From NCBI GenBank assembly GCA_903877135.1, contig CAIRCN010000006.1, positions 186,001-250,000 on the forward strand: DNA of 64,000 nt, given 5' to 3'. Source of the DNA: an uncultured Opitutia bacterium (GTDB lineage: Bacteria > Verrucomicrobiota > Verrucomicrobiia > Opitutales > Opitutaceae). Made by a program: the position numbers and the translations under genes. Below, one piece after another: positions 1 to 9,149 of this stretch. Numbering within the stretch: position 1 is the first letter of the stretch; each line of letters opens with the position of its first letter. The notes beneath the pieces were generated by a model. That model saw only the letters and a program-made list of their open reading frames with translations, made no database searches and was not told where the DNA came from.

Positions 1-498
1 CTGCACGGCATGACCAACCAAAAGCGGCTCGGCACTGCGCAAGTCAACGCCCGCGACCACATCATCATCTGCGAATACACCGCCTTTGCCGACGAGCTCA
101 TCCAGATCCTGCCGCACTATCCCGAACTGGCGCGGCGCAGCGTGGTAATCGTGACCGACCTCGTGCAGGTGCAGCCCTACCCGGAACATTATTTCGTCCG
201 CGGCGTGCCCATCAGCCCCACTTTCCTCCGGCAGGCCAGCGTCGCTGACGCCGCTTTGATCTTCGTCTTTGCCAATGTGCGTTTCGTGGACCCGGACCTG
301 AAAACGCTCCACACGGTCTCCCGCATCCGCCAGCTCAACCCGCGCGCGACCATCTACGCCGAGCTGGCCAACCCCGATCTCGACCTGGCGCGGCACCTCG
401 GGGCCGGCGTCGTGATACTCCCCAGCCGCGTCCTCCTCGAATCCGTGCTGAAACACCGGCAACTCGACCTGTCGGCCTATTTCGCCCGCTCCGCCTGA
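1..498 (+). CDS. Potassium channel RCK (TrkA-N) domain protein, C-terminal part
   Basis: The reading frame is open from the first base, so the gene probably begins upstream; the first ATG is at 10. The visible 162 residues form a Rossmann-like RCK domain of the kind on the cytosolic side of bacterial K+ channels. A glycine-poor first strand (HIIICEY) is followed by VVIVTDL, a segment where a buried residue is assigned to a remote event (ASVADAALIFVFA), and a late strand (AGVVILPSR). The membrane pore helices expected in the full protein are not in the window. Ligand identity cannot be read from the sequence. The next gene downstream is about 550 bases away, so this looks like the last gene of its transcript. 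Confidence 0.7.
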   Translation: MHGMTNQKRLGTAQVNARDHIIICEYTAFADELIQILPHYPELARRSVVIVTDLVQVQPYPEHYFVRGVPISPTFLRQASVADAALIFVFANVRFVDPDLKTLHTVSRIRQLNPRATIYAELANPDLDLARHLGAGVVILPSRVLLESVLKHRQLDLSAYFARSA

Positions 499-522
499 CC
501 GGGGCATTATTGGTGCAATGTT

Positions 523-579
523 TGCCTGTCGGAAGAGCAGCCTAGCCGCTCTGCGCTAGTTTAGGCAGATAGACGGGCA
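523..579. repeat. Nested inverted repeat downstream of the channel gene
   Basis: The outer arms TGCCTGTC (523-530) and GACGGGCA (572-579) pair with one G-U. Inside are AGAGC/GCTCT (534-538 with 548-552), GCCTA/TAGGC (540-544 with 562-566) and CTAGC/GCTAG (542-546 with 555-559), which are mutually exclusive. There is no clear T-run after it. It could be a terminator or a structured leader; the function is unknown. Confidence 0.35.
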
Positions 580-956
580 GGCTGTTTTGAAGATATAGCC
601 AAAAACTTCGGGTAGAGCGCACCAGCGTCATGCGCGATGGATTTCACCCTGAAGTTTGGGCCGTTGTCGATGTAGGTCATCGCGCCGAAAAATACCGAAC
701 CGAGGCTTACACTTATGACGTAGAGCGAATGCAGTGCGAGGAGCGATGGCGTGTCGGGCGCGCCACAGGTCGCCTGAGCCAGCTAGAAGAAATTTGCGGA
801 GGTCGGAGCGTTGTGGGGGACCGACGAAAGCGCAGCGCGCGCGATGTAGCCCTGTGGAGAGGCGGAGATACGGCTTGGCGGAGGTGGATAAGTCGATCGT
901 GTCGCGGAGATGAAACGCGGACTGGCGACCAGCCATGGTCGCTGAAGATTGCGAGA

Positions 957-975
957 CGCTTACTACCTGTAAGCG
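957..975. repeat. 7-bp palindrome upstream of first unit
   Basis: CGCTTAC and GTAAGCG form perfect inverted arms around a 5-base centre, about 75 bases before the proposed GTG start at 1052. It could be an operator or a small hairpin. A different palindrome lies at a comparable position before the second copy of the unit (3532-3554). Confidence 0.35.
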
Positions 976-1051
976 CGGATTTCGTGGCGATATGTTTGCC
1001 GGTGGTGCACGTCGAGCTTGTGGCAAGGGAAAAATTTTCCAGCATGCCCGC

Positions 1052-1894
1052 GTGTTCGGTGCTTCGACCCCACTCCCGCGATCCGCTTTTCTGCTGCTGG
1101 CCGGCTGGCTGTGGCTGGTGAGGACAGTTTGGGCGCATGAGCCGGATCTGACGCAGGTTTGGAAGAATCTGGCGGACAGCCAGAACACGACCGCGCAGGC
1201 GATGCTCGCCTCATTGCCTCCCGATGGGAGTCGCGCGCGTTTGCTCGCCACGGCGGTGGTGCAAATGGCGCACCAGCCGGTCACCGAGGAGATGTTGCGT
1301 TCGGCCGAGGCCGATCTTGTGGTCGTGGCGCAGGGCGACGACGAGGTGGCGGCGCTGGCGGGTTATCTGCGGGCGCGCCTGTATCAGGTGCATTTCCAAA
1401 AAACGGATTACACGCGCGCAGCCGAACTCTACCGCGAGCTGGCGCGGCGGCAGCCGCAGAACCACTGGGCGCGGCTCGGGCTGATGAAGCTCGGCCTGCT
1501 CACGCTTTTCGCTCTGCCCGAGCCGGCGGAGCCCGTGGCGCGGTTGCGGGCGGTGGAGGCGCTGCTGCCGGCGATCGCCGAGCCGGCCTTGCAGCGCGAC
1601 CTGAACCTGCAGCTTGGGCGTGCGGCGGTGCTTTACGAGCGGCCGGTCGAGGAGACGCTGGTTTACCTGAAGGCGGTGGACCGCGTGGGCGGACTCGTCG
1701 GGTTGGTGGCGGAGGATCTGGTTTCCCAGCTCGGCGAGCTGTCGCTGCGCGCCGGGCGGCCGGCGGATGCGAAGGTGTATTTTCAACGGTTCCTGCGCGA
1801 TTTTCCGACGAACAACCGTAGCTTCAATGTCGAGCAAAAGCTCGCGCGGATCGCCGAGCGGGAGCACGCGGCGGGGCAGGGAGGCGGCCCATGA
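1052..1894 (+). CDS. Exported TPR-like helical repeat protein, copy 1
   Basis: A protein of about 280 residues with a hydrophobic signal-like segment (FLLLAGWLWLV) ending near TVWA, followed by Ala/Leu-rich helical repeats resembling TPRs (for example DYTRAAELYRELARRQPQNHWARLGL). I chose the GTG at 1052 because it puts the signal segment close to the N terminus and matches the GTG of the paralogue at 3581. An ATG at 935 in the same frame gives an implausible leader. The stop overlaps the next start (ATGA at 1891), so the two genes are translationally coupled. A paralogue lies at 3581-4408. It is probably an envelope partner of the adjacent solute-binding protein; its exact role is unknown. 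Confidence 0.65.
   Translation: MFGASTPLPRSAFLLLAGWLWLVRTVWAHEPDLTQVWKNLADSQNTTAQAMLASLPPDGSRARLLATAVVQMAHQPVTEEMLRSAEADLVVVAQGDDEVAALAGYLRARLYQVHFQKTDYTRAAELYRELARRQPQNHWARLGLMKLGLLTLFALPEPAEPVARLRAVEALLPAIAEPALQRDLNLQLGRAAVLYERPVEETLVYLKAVDRVGGLVGLVAEDLVSQLGELSLRAGRPADAKVYFQRFLRDFPTNNRSFNVEQKLARIAEREHAAGQGGGP
1878..1884 (+). promoter_or_regulatory. Shine-Dalgarno site of copy-1 solute-binding protein
   Basis: AGGGAGG lies 6 bases before the ATG at 1891, inside the end of the upstream gene. It supports that start and coupled translation. Clear sites like this are rare in the window. Confidence 0.6.
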
Positions 1895-3495
1895 ACCGGC
1901 GCGTGCGTGTGCTGCCGCTCGGGCTGTGGCTGCTCGGGCTGGGCTACGTCGTCTGCGTGGCGTGGGTGCTCACGCATGGCGCGCCGGTGCTGCCGGGCCG
2001 CAAGGTCACGATCCGGCTCGCGCACTGGCAGATCGAGAAGGGGCCGCCCGACGGGATCGACGCCGTGATCAAACGTTACGAGGCGCTGCATCCGGACGTG
2101 CGGGTGGAGCAGATGCTGGTGCCGGGTGCGGTTTACCGCCAGTGGCTGCGCACGACGCTCGCCGGCGGCACTGCGCCGGATCTCATCGAATATGGCATCT
2201 GGCTCGAGAACGTGCGCGACGTGCCGCTGCGGTATTTCGAGCCGGTGACGGACTGGTTGATGGAGCCGAATCCCTACAACCGCGGCACGCCGCTCCAGGG
2301 CGTCCCGTGGCTGAAGACCTTCGAGGACGAGCTGCTGGAGCAGCGAGTGAACTCGCCCGAGCCGGGCCAGTATTACTGCGTGACGATGTCGCGCGGCTCG
2401 CAGCGGCTGTTCGGCAACCTGAAACTCCTCCGCGAAATCACGGGCGCCGAGCGCGTGCCGGCGACGCTGCCGGAGTTTTTCAAGCTGTGCGAACGCGTGC
2501 GCGCCTACGGGCGGAACCGGGGCCGCGAGCTCATGCCGCTGGCGGGCGCGCGCGACAACACGATGTTCTTTTCCGAAATCTACCTCGCCGGCATGCTGAC
2601 GAAGCTGACGTTCGCGATGGACCGCGACGGGATGCTCGCGATGGACAGCCGGCAGTTGGAGGCCGCCTATCTGGAGAACCGCTGGCAGTGGAGCCGGCCG
2701 GAAATCCGGGGCGCGCTCGGCGTGCTGGCGCAGCTCTACGCGCATATGAAGCCCGGTTATCTTCAGCTCGGGCGCGACGACGCGGTGCAGCAGTTCATGC
2801 GTGACGAGGCGCTGTTCATTTTCACTGGCACGTTCGACTCCACCAGCCTTCGGCGGCTGGCGCCGTTCCCGGTGGGGGCGTTCCGCCTGCCGCAGCCGAC
2901 GCGCGACGACCCTCTGATCGGGCCCTACCTCATGGGGCATTTCGTGGACGGCGACAACTCGACCGGTTTCGAATTCTACCTCAACCGCGCGAGCCCGCAC
3001 CACACGGAGGCGGTCGATTTCCTGCGGTTTCTTACCAGCTACGAGGGCGGGCGTACGTTCATGGCACACAGCGGCTGGATCTCGAGCATCCGCCACGTGC
3101 CTGTGCCGCCCGAGCTGGCGTCGGACCTCTCGCCGGTGGACGGCTATGTGGCGAGCGGAAGCTACAGCACGCTTGGGACTGAGTCGAGCCGGCTGTTCTG
3201 GCGCGAGTTTTACCGGCTGACCGGCCCGCGAGGGAGCGTGGAAAACTTCACGACGGCGCTCGACGCGGCGATGCCGGCGGCGATCACGGCCGACCTGCGC
3301 GCCGAGGAGCGCAACCAACGCCTGACCCTCGCGCCGCGCGACGTGCGCATCGCGGCGATCGGCGAACTCGTCCGCGCGGCGCCGCAGGATCCGGCGGTGC
3401 GCCTGCGCCGCGAGCGGCTGGAATCGGCGCAGAACCAGAGCGAGGGGCTGGCGCTCCACGTTGAGTGCCAGTTGCGCACGCTCGCGAAGCCCTGA
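1891..3495 (+). CDS. Extracellular solute-binding protein (family 1-like), copy 1
   Basis: A 534-residue protein with an N-terminal membrane segment (residues about 9-27, GLWLLGLGYVVCVAWVL), then a periplasmic-binding-protein fold. The start [21 protein letters not shown] and the following RYEALHPDVRVEQ match sugar-binding proteins of ABC importers (SBP_bac_1 type), as do the late segments YLNRASPHHTEAVDFLRFL and FTTALDAAMP. There is no lipobox cysteine, so it appears to be anchored by an uncleaved helix or cleaved as a signal. No permease or ATPase gene is next to it. It shares long stretches with the paralogue at 4405-6012, showing a tandem duplication. The sugar bound is not identifiable. 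Confidence 0.8.
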   Translation: MNRRVRVLPLGLWLLGLGYVVCVAWVLTHGAPVLPGRKVTIRLAHWQIEKGPPDGIDAVIKRYEALHPDVRVEQMLVPGAVYRQWLRTTLAGGTAPDLIEYGIWLENVRDVPLRYFEPVTDWLMEPNPYNRGTPLQGVPWLKTFEDELLEQRVNSPEPGQYYCVTMSRGSQRLFGNLKLLREITGAERVPATLPEFFKLCERVRAYGRNRGRELMPLAGARDNTMFFSEIYLAGMLTKLTFAMDRDGMLAMDSRQLEAAYLENRWQWSRPEIRGALGVLAQLYAHMKPGYLQLGRDDAVQQFMRDEALFIFTGTFDSTSLRRLAPFPVGAFRLPQPTRDDPLIGPYLMGHFVDGDNSTGFEFYLNRASPHHTEAVDFLRFLTSYEGGRTFMAHSGWISSIRHVPVPPELASDLSPVDGYVASGSYSTLGTESSRLFWREFYRLTGPRGSVENFTTALDAAMPAAITADLRAEERNQRLTLAPRDVRIAAIGELVRAAPQDPAVRLRRERLESAQNQSEGLALHVECQLRTLAKP

Positions 3496-3531
3496 GCACA
3501 CCCGCTGAATTTTCGTAGAAAATGTGATTTT

Positions 3532-3554
3532 GGCGACAGGTAACACTTGTCGCC
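3532..3554. repeat. 7-bp palindrome upstream of second unit
   Basis: GGCGACA (3532-3538) and TGTCGCC (3548-3554) are perfect inverted arms around 9 bases. The palindrome lies between the stop of copy 1 (3495) and the GTG start at 3581. It could be an operator, or a hairpin ending the first unit. No T-run follows. Confidence 0.35.
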
Positions 3555-3580
3555 GCGGCGCGGGCTTCCACCATGGCGCG

Positions 3581-4408
3581 GTGCTTTTTTCCTTCCCGCC
3601 CCCGTTTTGCCGGACTGCCGCCTGGTGGCTGCTGCTGCTGCCGGCCGCGGCCGCGGAGCCCGGTCTGACGAGCGTCTGGCAGGACATTGCCGAAAGCCGC
3701 TCGCACTTGGCACTGGTCCAGCTTGACCGTTTGGCGGATCAGAACGACCGGGGGGCGCAACTAGCTCGCGCCGCCGCGATGCTCGATGACCAGCCGGTGA
3801 CGGACACCGGACTGCGCGAGGCCGAGGCGCTGCTGGTGGCGGTGGCGGGCGGCACGGATGAGCTGGCGGCGCAGGCCACCTACCTGCAGACACGCCTTTA
3901 CCAGATGCATTTCGCGCAGCCGGATTTTCCGAAGGCGGCGGAGCTGTTGCGCGCGCTTGCCGCCCGGCTGCCGCAGAGCCACTGGGCGCAGCTCGGCCTC
4001 GTGAAACTCGGTCTGCTGCAACTCTACGCGTTACCCGAGCCGTCGGGCCCGGCGGCTCGCCTCGCCGTGACCGAGGCGCTGCTCGCGCGCATCACGGAAA
4101 AGAGCCTACAACGCGACCTGCACCTCCAGCTTGGGCTCGCGGGTGTGTTCTGGAAACAGCCACTGGCCGGCGTGCTGGAGCATCTGCTCGCGGCGGACCG
4201 GATCGGCGGAGTGGCCGGGCAGGCGAGCGAGGATCTGATCGCGCAGATCGCCGAGCTGTCGTTCCGCGACGGCCAGGATGCCCAGGCGCGCCAGTATTAT
4301 GAACGCTACCTGCGTGAATATCCGACCAGCGGCCGGTGTTTCACGGTGCGGGTGCGGTTGCAAATGCTGGACGAGCGCGCCGCCGCAGCGAAAGGAGCCC
4401 GGCCATGA
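3581..4408 (+). CDS. Exported TPR-like helical repeat protein, copy 2
   Basis: A paralogue of the gene at 1052, about 275 residues. It has a signal-like segment (AAWWLLLLPAAAA) cleaved before EPGLTSVW, then the same helical repeat architecture (FPKAAELLRALAARLPQSHWAQLGL, matching TRAAELYRELARRQPQNHWARLGL of copy 1). A GTG at 3524 in the same frame is possible, but GTG 3581 gives a normal signal peptide. The C terminus overlaps the next gene by ATGA, as in copy 1. Order, overlap and spacing are the same in both units, so the pair duplicated as one block. The two copies have diverged well beyond recent duplication. Confidence 0.65.
   Translation: MLFSFPPPFCRTAAWWLLLLPAAAAEPGLTSVWQDIAESRSHLALVQLDRLADQNDRGAQLARAAAMLDDQPVTDTGLREAEALLVAVAGGTDELAAQATYLQTRLYQMHFAQPDFPKAAELLRALAARLPQSHWAQLGLVKLGLLQLYALPEPSGPAARLAVTEALLARITEKSLQRDLHLQLGLAGVFWKQPLAGVLEHLLAADRIGGVAGQASEDLIAQIAELSFRDGQDAQARQYYERYLREYPTSGRCFTVRVRLQMLDERAAAAKGARP
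4391..4397 (+). promoter_or_regulatory. Shine-Dalgarno site of copy-2 solute-binding protein
   Basis: AAAGGAG lies 7 bases before the ATG at 4405. It decides this start over an in-frame codon at 4336, which would add an unlikely Arg-rich leader. Confidence 0.65.
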
Positions 4409-6012
4409 ACTTCGGCAGACGCGAGAAAATCGGCCTGGGCTTCTTTCTGCTCTGCTACCTGACGGCGGTTTATTGGGTGTGGACGCGGTCTTCGCCGCTG
4501 ATCCGCGAGCGGCCCGTCACGATCCGGATCGCCCACTGGCAGATCGAGGCAGGCCCGCCCGATGGGATCGATGCAATCATCAGGCGCTACGAGGCGCTGC
4601 ACCCGCGCGTGAAGGTGGAGCAGCAGCTGATCCCCGGCATCGTTTACAAGCAGTGGCTGCGCTCGAACCTCGCCGGCGGCACCGGCGCCGACATCATCGA
4701 GTGGGGGCCGTGGATCGAGGGCGTGCGCGACGTGCCGGCGCGCTACTTCGAGCCCATAACCGCGGCGCTCGCCCTGCCGAATCCCTACAACGGTGGCACG
4801 CCGCTCGAGGGCGTGCCCTGGCAGCAGACATTCAAGGACGGCCTCGGGGGCCAGCGCACCGACTCGCCAGACCCGGGCGAGATTTTCGGCGTGACGCTCT
4901 GCGAGGTGTCGGTGCGGCTGTTCTGTAACCGTGAGCTGCTGCGCGAGGTCACCGGCTCTACGCGAATCCCGCAGACGTTTGACGACATGCGCCGGATCTT
5001 TGGACAGCTCGACGCCTACAACCTTCGCTCCGGCCGGCAGCCGGTCATGGCGCTGGCGGGCGCGAAGGACAACAACGAGTGGCTGCAGGAATACTTGCTC
5101 ATGGGTGTGACAATGGGCCTGAACTTCACGCTCGACGATCCCGGCAGTCTGTTTCTTGCCAACCGCCAAATCCTCGCGGCCTATCTGGAGGGCCGGTGGA
5201 ATTTCCGCCGGCCTGAGGTGAAGGCGGGCTTCGAGCTGATGCGCGAAATCGGTCGCCACATGAAGCCGGGTTTCCAGCAACTCAGCCGCGACGAAGCCAC
5301 GCGGGAGTTCATGCACGGCGACGCGCTATTCATCTTCACCGGCACATGGGACGCCACCAGCCTGCGGCGCCTAGCGTCGTTCACGATCGATGCGTTGCGT
5401 TTCCCCCAGCCGACGAAGGATGACCCCGTGGTTGGCCGCTACACCATCGGGCGCTTTGCCGACGGCGGGGGCGTCACCGCCATGGCCATGCACCTCAACA
5501 AAGCTAGCCCGCACAAGGCCGAGACGCTCGATTTCATGCGCTTCATGACGAGTATGCAGGGTTCGCAGCTCTTCACCGACGGTAGCGGCTGGCTGCCGGC
5601 CACCCTCGGGGTGAAAATCCCGCCGGAGATCGTGTCGTTCCTCTCGCCGCAGGATGGCTATGCGCTGTGCCAACCCTATTCCATCATCGGCTCGAACGCC
5701 ACTATGCAGTTCTCTCGCAACATGCACCTGCTCACCGGTGAGCACGGCTCTGTGGACAAGTTCACCGCCGCGCTCGATGAGGTTATGCCCGAGGCGGTGC
5801 GCTCCGATCTGCAGTCCGAGCTGCGCAGCCTGCTGATGACGATCCGCACGCAGGACGGCCGCACGATCGCCCATGCGCAGTTGAGCGGCGCGGCGGTCGC
5901 CGGTCGTAACCACGCCGTCCTGCGGGAAGTGATGGAGTGCGGGGAAACGATTTCGGAAGCCACGGCGCTCCAGATGCGCTGCCAATTGGAGCAGACCGCC
6001 CCAACGAAATGA
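4405..6012 (+). CDS. Extracellular solute-binding protein (family 1-like), copy 2
   Basis: A 535-residue paralogue of the protein at 1891. It has an N-terminal membrane segment ([18 protein letters not shown]), then [21 protein letters not shown] and [14 protein letters not shown]. The mid-region [18 protein letters not shown] corresponds to FIFTGTFDSTSLRRLAPF of copy 1. It is a sugar-type ABC substrate-binding protein by family resemblance, held by an N-terminal helix and not by a lipobox. No transport permease is encoded next to it, so the membrane components must lie elsewhere or be shared. Conserved core with divergent loops suggests the two copies bind different ligands; this is inference. 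Confidence 0.8.
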   Translation: MNFGRREKIGLGFFLLCYLTAVYWVWTRSSPLIRERPVTIRIAHWQIEAGPPDGIDAIIRRYEALHPRVKVEQQLIPGIVYKQWLRSNLAGGTGADIIEWGPWIEGVRDVPARYFEPITAALALPNPYNGGTPLEGVPWQQTFKDGLGGQRTDSPDPGEIFGVTLCEVSVRLFCNRELLREVTGSTRIPQTFDDMRRIFGQLDAYNLRSGRQPVMALAGAKDNNEWLQEYLLMGVTMGLNFTLDDPGSLFLANRQILAAYLEGRWNFRRPEVKAGFELMREIGRHMKPGFQQLSRDEATREFMHGDALFIFTGTWDATSLRRLASFTIDALRFPQPTKDDPVVGRYTIGRFADGGGVTAMAMHLNKASPHKAETLDFMRFMTSMQGSQLFTDGSGWLPATLGVKIPPEIVSFLSPQDGYALCQPYSIIGSNATMQFSRNMHLLTGEHGSVDKFTAALDEVMPEAVRSDLQSELRSLLMTIRTQDGRTIAHAQLSGAAVAGRNHAVLREVMECGETISEATALQMRCQLEQTAPTK

Positions 6013-6031
6013 GCACGGCGGCCACGCGAAG

Positions 6032-6202
6032 CTACCCGTTCAGTTTTTGCGCGAGTTTCCAGCCGGCGTAAACGCCCAAGATGCTGCCGACGCCGCTCAG
6101 CACGAAGGACCACAGGAAACTGAGCCCGAACACGCTGTCGCCGAGCGCCCAGAACGCGTAGCTGCCCAAGGTCGTGCCAAGAAGAATGCACAGTTTGGTC
6201 AT
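6032..6202 (-). CDS. Small two-helix membrane protein
   Basis: A 56-residue protein starting at the ATG at 6202. Two hydrophobic stretches ([18 protein letters not shown] and [22 protein letters not shown]) are joined by a short acidic turn, and the C terminus is basic (KLAQKLNG). The second helix is rich in small residues in a Gly-zipper style. An in-frame ATG at 6259 would add a non-hydrophobic leader and was not chosen. The gene diverges from pckG. The family is not recognised and the function is unknown. Confidence 0.55.
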   Translation of the reverse strand: MTKLCILLGTTLGSYAFWALGDSVFGLSFLWSFVLSGVGSILGVYAGWKLAQKLNG

Positions 6203-6367
6203 GCATGCAGATTGGGCGGTTGGCCGGCACATGGCGATTTCATAACGCGGCCACGGCAATCGGGGTGCATTTCTGCCAAGATTTGGGTGAAGAATCGCAG
6301 GTTATACGCAGCGCCGTCGCCGCAAATGCGGTTTACTCGCCCCTGCATATCATCTTCTGATTCTCCC

Positions 6368-8194
6368 ATGACCACTCGCGATGTTTCCCAGCCGCTCAGC
6401 CACAATCCCAACCTGCTGAAATGGGTTGAAAAAATGGCGGACCTCACCAAACCCGCCGCTATCCACTGGGTCGATGGTTCCCAGGAGGAATACGACACCC
6501 TCTGCGCGCAGATGGTCGCGAGCGGCACGTTCATCAAGCTCAACGAAAAGCACTGGCCCGGGTGTTACTACGCGCGCTCCGATGCGAGCGACGTTGCCCG
6601 CGTCGAGGACCGCACATTCATCTGTTCGCTCTCCAAGGAGGCGGCGGGGCCGACCAATAACTGGGTGCCGCCGTTCGAGATGCGCAAGAAGCTGAAGAGC
6701 CTGTTCGCCGGCGCCATGCACGGTCGCACGATGTATGTGCTGCCGTTCAGCATGGGGCCGATCGGTTCGCCGATGGCGCAGATTGGCGTGGAGCTCACCG
6801 ACTCGCCCTACGTCGTCGCCAACATGCGCATCATGGCGCGCATCGGCCTGCCGGTTTACGTCGAGATCGACAAGGGGGAGAAACGCGTCGTGCCCTGCCT
6901 GCACTCGGTCGGCGCGCCGCTTGCGCCCGGTCACAAGGACGTGGCGTGGCCCTGCAACAAGGAGAAATACATCGTCCACTTTCCCGAGACGCGCGAAATC
7001 TGGAGCTACGGCTCCGGCTACGGCGGCAACGCGCTGCTCGGCAAGAAGTGCTTCGCCCTGCGCATTGCGTCGAACATAGCGCGTGACGAGGGCTGGATGG
7101 CCGAGCACATGCTCATCCTCGGCCTCGAGGATCCGCACGGCGAAAAGACCTATGTGGCCGCCGCGTTTCCCAGCGCCTGCGGCAAGACGAATCTGGCGAT
7201 GCTCATCCCGCCGGCACATTTCAAGCGGAAGGGCTGGAGAGTCTGGACGGTCGGCGACGACATCGCGTGGATCAAACCCGACGCCAACGGCCGGCTCCGC
7301 GCGATCAATCCCGAGGCGGGCTTCTTCGGCGTGGCGCCCGGCACCTCGCAGAAAACCAACCCGAACGCGATGGCCGCGCTCTCGAAGAACACTATCTTCA
7401 CCAACGTCGCACTCACACCCGATGGTGGCGTCTGGTGGGAAGGCCTGACGGGCGAGCCCGCCGAATGCCTCGACTGGCAGGGCAAACGCTGGACGCCCGA
7501 GATCGCGCTCCAGACCGGGGCGAAGGCGGCACACCCAAACGCCCGCTTCACCGCGCCCGCCTCGCAGTGCCCGACAATCGATCCGGCGTGGGAAGACCCC
7601 GAGGGCGTGCCGATCAGCGCGTTCATCTTCGGTGGGCGCCGCGCGACGACGATGCCGCTCGTCTATCAGGCGTTTAACTGGAGTTCAGGTGTCTACACCG
7701 GCGCAACGATGGGCTCGGAGATGACTGCAGCCGCCGCGGGCACGATCGGCAAGGTGCGCCGCGATCCGATGGCGATGCTGCCTTTCTGCGGCTACCATAT
7801 GGGCGACTATTTCCGCCACTGGATCTCGATGCAGAAAAAACTCAGCGAGACCCCGCGCATTTTCCACGTGAACTGGTTCCGCAAGGATGCCGACGGCAAG
7901 TTTCTCTGGCCCGGTTTCGGCGAAAATATGCGCGTGCTGAAATGGATCGTTGACCGCGCCCGCGGCCGGGCACTCAGCTGCGAGACGCCCATCGGTTGGA
8001 TGCCGCACTACGAGGACATCGACTGGGCCGACTTGGATTTTCCGCGCGCGCAATTCGAGCAATTGCAGGCTTTCGACCGCGCCGCGTGGCGGGCTGAGGT
8101 GATCGGCCACGAGGAGCTCTTCCTCGACCTCCATGATCACTTGCCGAAAGAAATGGTCTACGAGCGTGAACTGCTGATCTGTCGCATGGGCTGA
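6368..8194 (+). CDS. pckG: Phosphoenolpyruvate carboxykinase (GTP)
   Basis: Converts oxaloacetate and GTP to phosphoenolpyruvate, GDP and CO2, the entry step of gluconeogenesis, in the cytosol. The product has 608 residues, the usual size of the GTP-dependent class. The P-loop [13 protein letters not shown] carries the GTP-class cysteine (Cys271) and Lys273. The second nucleotide motif VGDDIAW, the substrate loop FGGRR and the segment NPNAMAAL are also present. The start at 6368 was chosen because the protein then begins just before the conserved N-terminal fold ([17 protein letters not shown]). The frame stays open upstream to 6047, but that part resembles no protein. It is monocistronic and ends at a hairpin facing a convergent gene. 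Confidence 0.96.
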   Translation: MTTRDVSQPLSHNPNLLKWVEKMADLTKPAAIHWVDGSQEEYDTLCAQMVASGTFIKLNEKHWPGCYYARSDASDVARVEDRTFICSLSKEAAGPTNNWVPPFEMRKKLKSLFAGAMHGRTMYVLPFSMGPIGSPMAQIGVELTDSPYVVANMRIMARIGLPVYVEIDKGEKRVVPCLHSVGAPLAPGHKDVAWPCNKEKYIVHFPETREIWSYGSGYGGNALLGKKCFALRIASNIARDEGWMAEHMLILGLEDPHGEKTYVAAAFPSACGKTNLAMLIPPAHFKRKGWRVWTVGDDIAWIKPDANGRLRAINPEAGFFGVAPGTSQKTNPNAMAALSKNTIFTNVALTPDGGVWWEGLTGEPAECLDWQGKRWTPEIALQTGAKAAHPNARFTAPASQCPTIDPAWEDPEGVPISAFIFGGRRATTMPLVYQAFNWSSGVYTGATMGSEMTAAAAGTIGKVRRDPMAMLPFCGYHMGDYFRHWISMQKKLSETPRIFHVNWFRKDADGKFLWPGFGENMRVLKWIVDRARGRALSCETPIGWMPHYEDIDWADLDFPRAQFEQLQAFDRAAWRAEVIGHEELFLDLHDHLPKEMVYERELLICRMG

Positions 8195-8211
8195 CGCTTG
8201 CGAGCATGGAG

Positions 8212-8231
8212 ACGCGGCGCCCTCGCCGCGT
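8212..8231. terminator. GC-rich hairpin between convergent genes
   Basis: ACGCGGCG and CGCCGCGT are perfect 8-bp arms around CCCT, placed between the stop of pckG (8194) and the stop of the convergent gene (8239). There is no T-run. The position suits a bidirectional terminator, but a dispersed REP-like element is also possible. Confidence 0.5.
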
Positions 8232-8238
8232 TGCATAG

Positions 8239-9087
8239 TCAGCCGAGCCGTTCGAGCCGGGCGGCGACGTCCGCGCGCAACAGCTCGATGTGGGCGAGCG
8301 TGAAGTCGCGCACGGACAGATTCTCGTCCGCGACGAGCGGGGTCAGATCGAGCGCTAGGGCGATGGAAGTGAACTGATCGGTCGCATGAGAATTATGGAA
8401 GGTCGCGTTGGCCTTGCGGCGCCCAAGCGCGGCGTTGTCGTAGCGCTTGCCCCCGGCAATTTGGGAGTCGAACACACGCATCAGCGTCAGCCCGAGCTCA
8501 GGATAGGCGCTGCAATCGAGCGGCACCTTTGCGTCATCCATCACCCAATCGAGCCCGCGCCAGCCCTCGACGCCGAGGACACGCGCCGGCCGTTGCGCGG
8601 CGGGTAGGCTTCGCAGCGCCTCCAGGCAGCGCAGCAGCACGGCGACGTGAGTGTCGTGCTTGTCGAGCGGTTGGTGCAAGTAAACGACCTGCGGGCGGCA
8701 GGCTGAAAAAATCGCCGCGAGGTCAGCGCGCACGCCGGCGTGGCCGGATTTTTTCACGTCGGCGCTCGGGTGCGCGAGCTGGAGCTGCAGGTTGTATTTG
8801 CCGAGGCGGGCTGCGGCGCGCTGCTCCTCGCGGCGGATACCCTGCATCTCGACGTCGGTGACGTGCGCGTATTTTCCCGTGCGGGCCGAGCCTGAACCGT
8901 TGGTGACGACGACCCCGGTAAAAAAACGGTCGGCGCTGCCGTAGCAGTCGGCGACAGCCGGGTAGGTGTTGATCTCGATGTCGTCCTGGTGCGCGATCAC
9001 GCAGAGGTGTGTCGTGCGGGCGAGCGCGGCGGTGGGGTCGCCTCCGGCGGGGACGAAGACATCGGCTTCAGGGCGGGAGAATTTCAT
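8239..9087 (-). CDS. PIG-L / LmbE-family deacetylase
   Basis: A 282-residue protein of the family that removes acetyl groups from N-acetylglucosamine-type sugars in a metal-dependent way. The N-terminal metal motif AHQDDIE is the family's AH-x-DDE with Q at the variable position, and the later His-rich loop HQPLDKHDTHVAV supplies further ligands. The ATG at 9087 is preferred over 9183, whose extra 32 residues are not conserved-looking. There is no signal peptide, so it is cytosolic. It follows a URO-D-like gene and a large glycosidase-like gene on the same strand, which suggests sugar catabolism. The substrate is unknown. Confidence 0.8.
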   Translation of the reverse strand: MKFSRPEADVFVPAGGDPTAALARTTHLCVIAHQDDIEINTYPAVADCYGSADRFFTGVVVTNGSGSARTGKYAHVTDVEMQGIRREEQRAAARLGKYNLQLQLAHPSADVKKSGHAGVRADLAAIFSACRPQVVYLHQPLDKHDTHVAVLLRCLEALRSLPAAQRPARVLGVEGWRGLDWVMDDAKVPLDCSAYPELGLTLMRVFDSQIAGGKRYDNAALGRRKANATFHNSHATDQFTSIALALDLTPLVADENLSVRDFTLAHIELLRADVAARLERLG

Positions 9088-9149
9088 GGGTGGAGCCTGC
9101 GATAAGTTGGCGCCTGGGCGGAAAAACTCAACCTCATCCTCCGCGCAGC

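Larger units (their letters stand above)
499..1051. other. Gene-poor stretch before the solute-binding units
   Basis: About 550 bases with no convincing gene. Several open frames cross it on both strands, but none gives a recognisable protein, and their composition is rich in Arg, Ser and Pro as expected of antisense frames. It contains a nested inverted repeat at 523-579 and a perfect 7-bp palindrome at 957-975. It presumably carries the terminator of the channel gene and the promoter of the first sugar-binding unit. A decayed gene cannot be excluded. Confidence 0.5.

Noticed and set aside
628-1284. Open frames on both strands in the gene-poor stretch
   Set aside because: No recognisable protein, no start context, and the frames conflict with each other and with the signal peptide of the next gene.
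1783-3687. Long antisense open frame over the first sugar-binding protein
   Set aside because: It lies fully opposite a real gene, is rich in Arg and Ala from GC-rich codon shadowing, and matches no family.
6047-6367. N-terminal extension of PEP carboxykinase
   Set aside because: The upstream part overlaps the divergent small membrane gene and its residues match no PEPCK; the ATG at 6368 gives the normal length.
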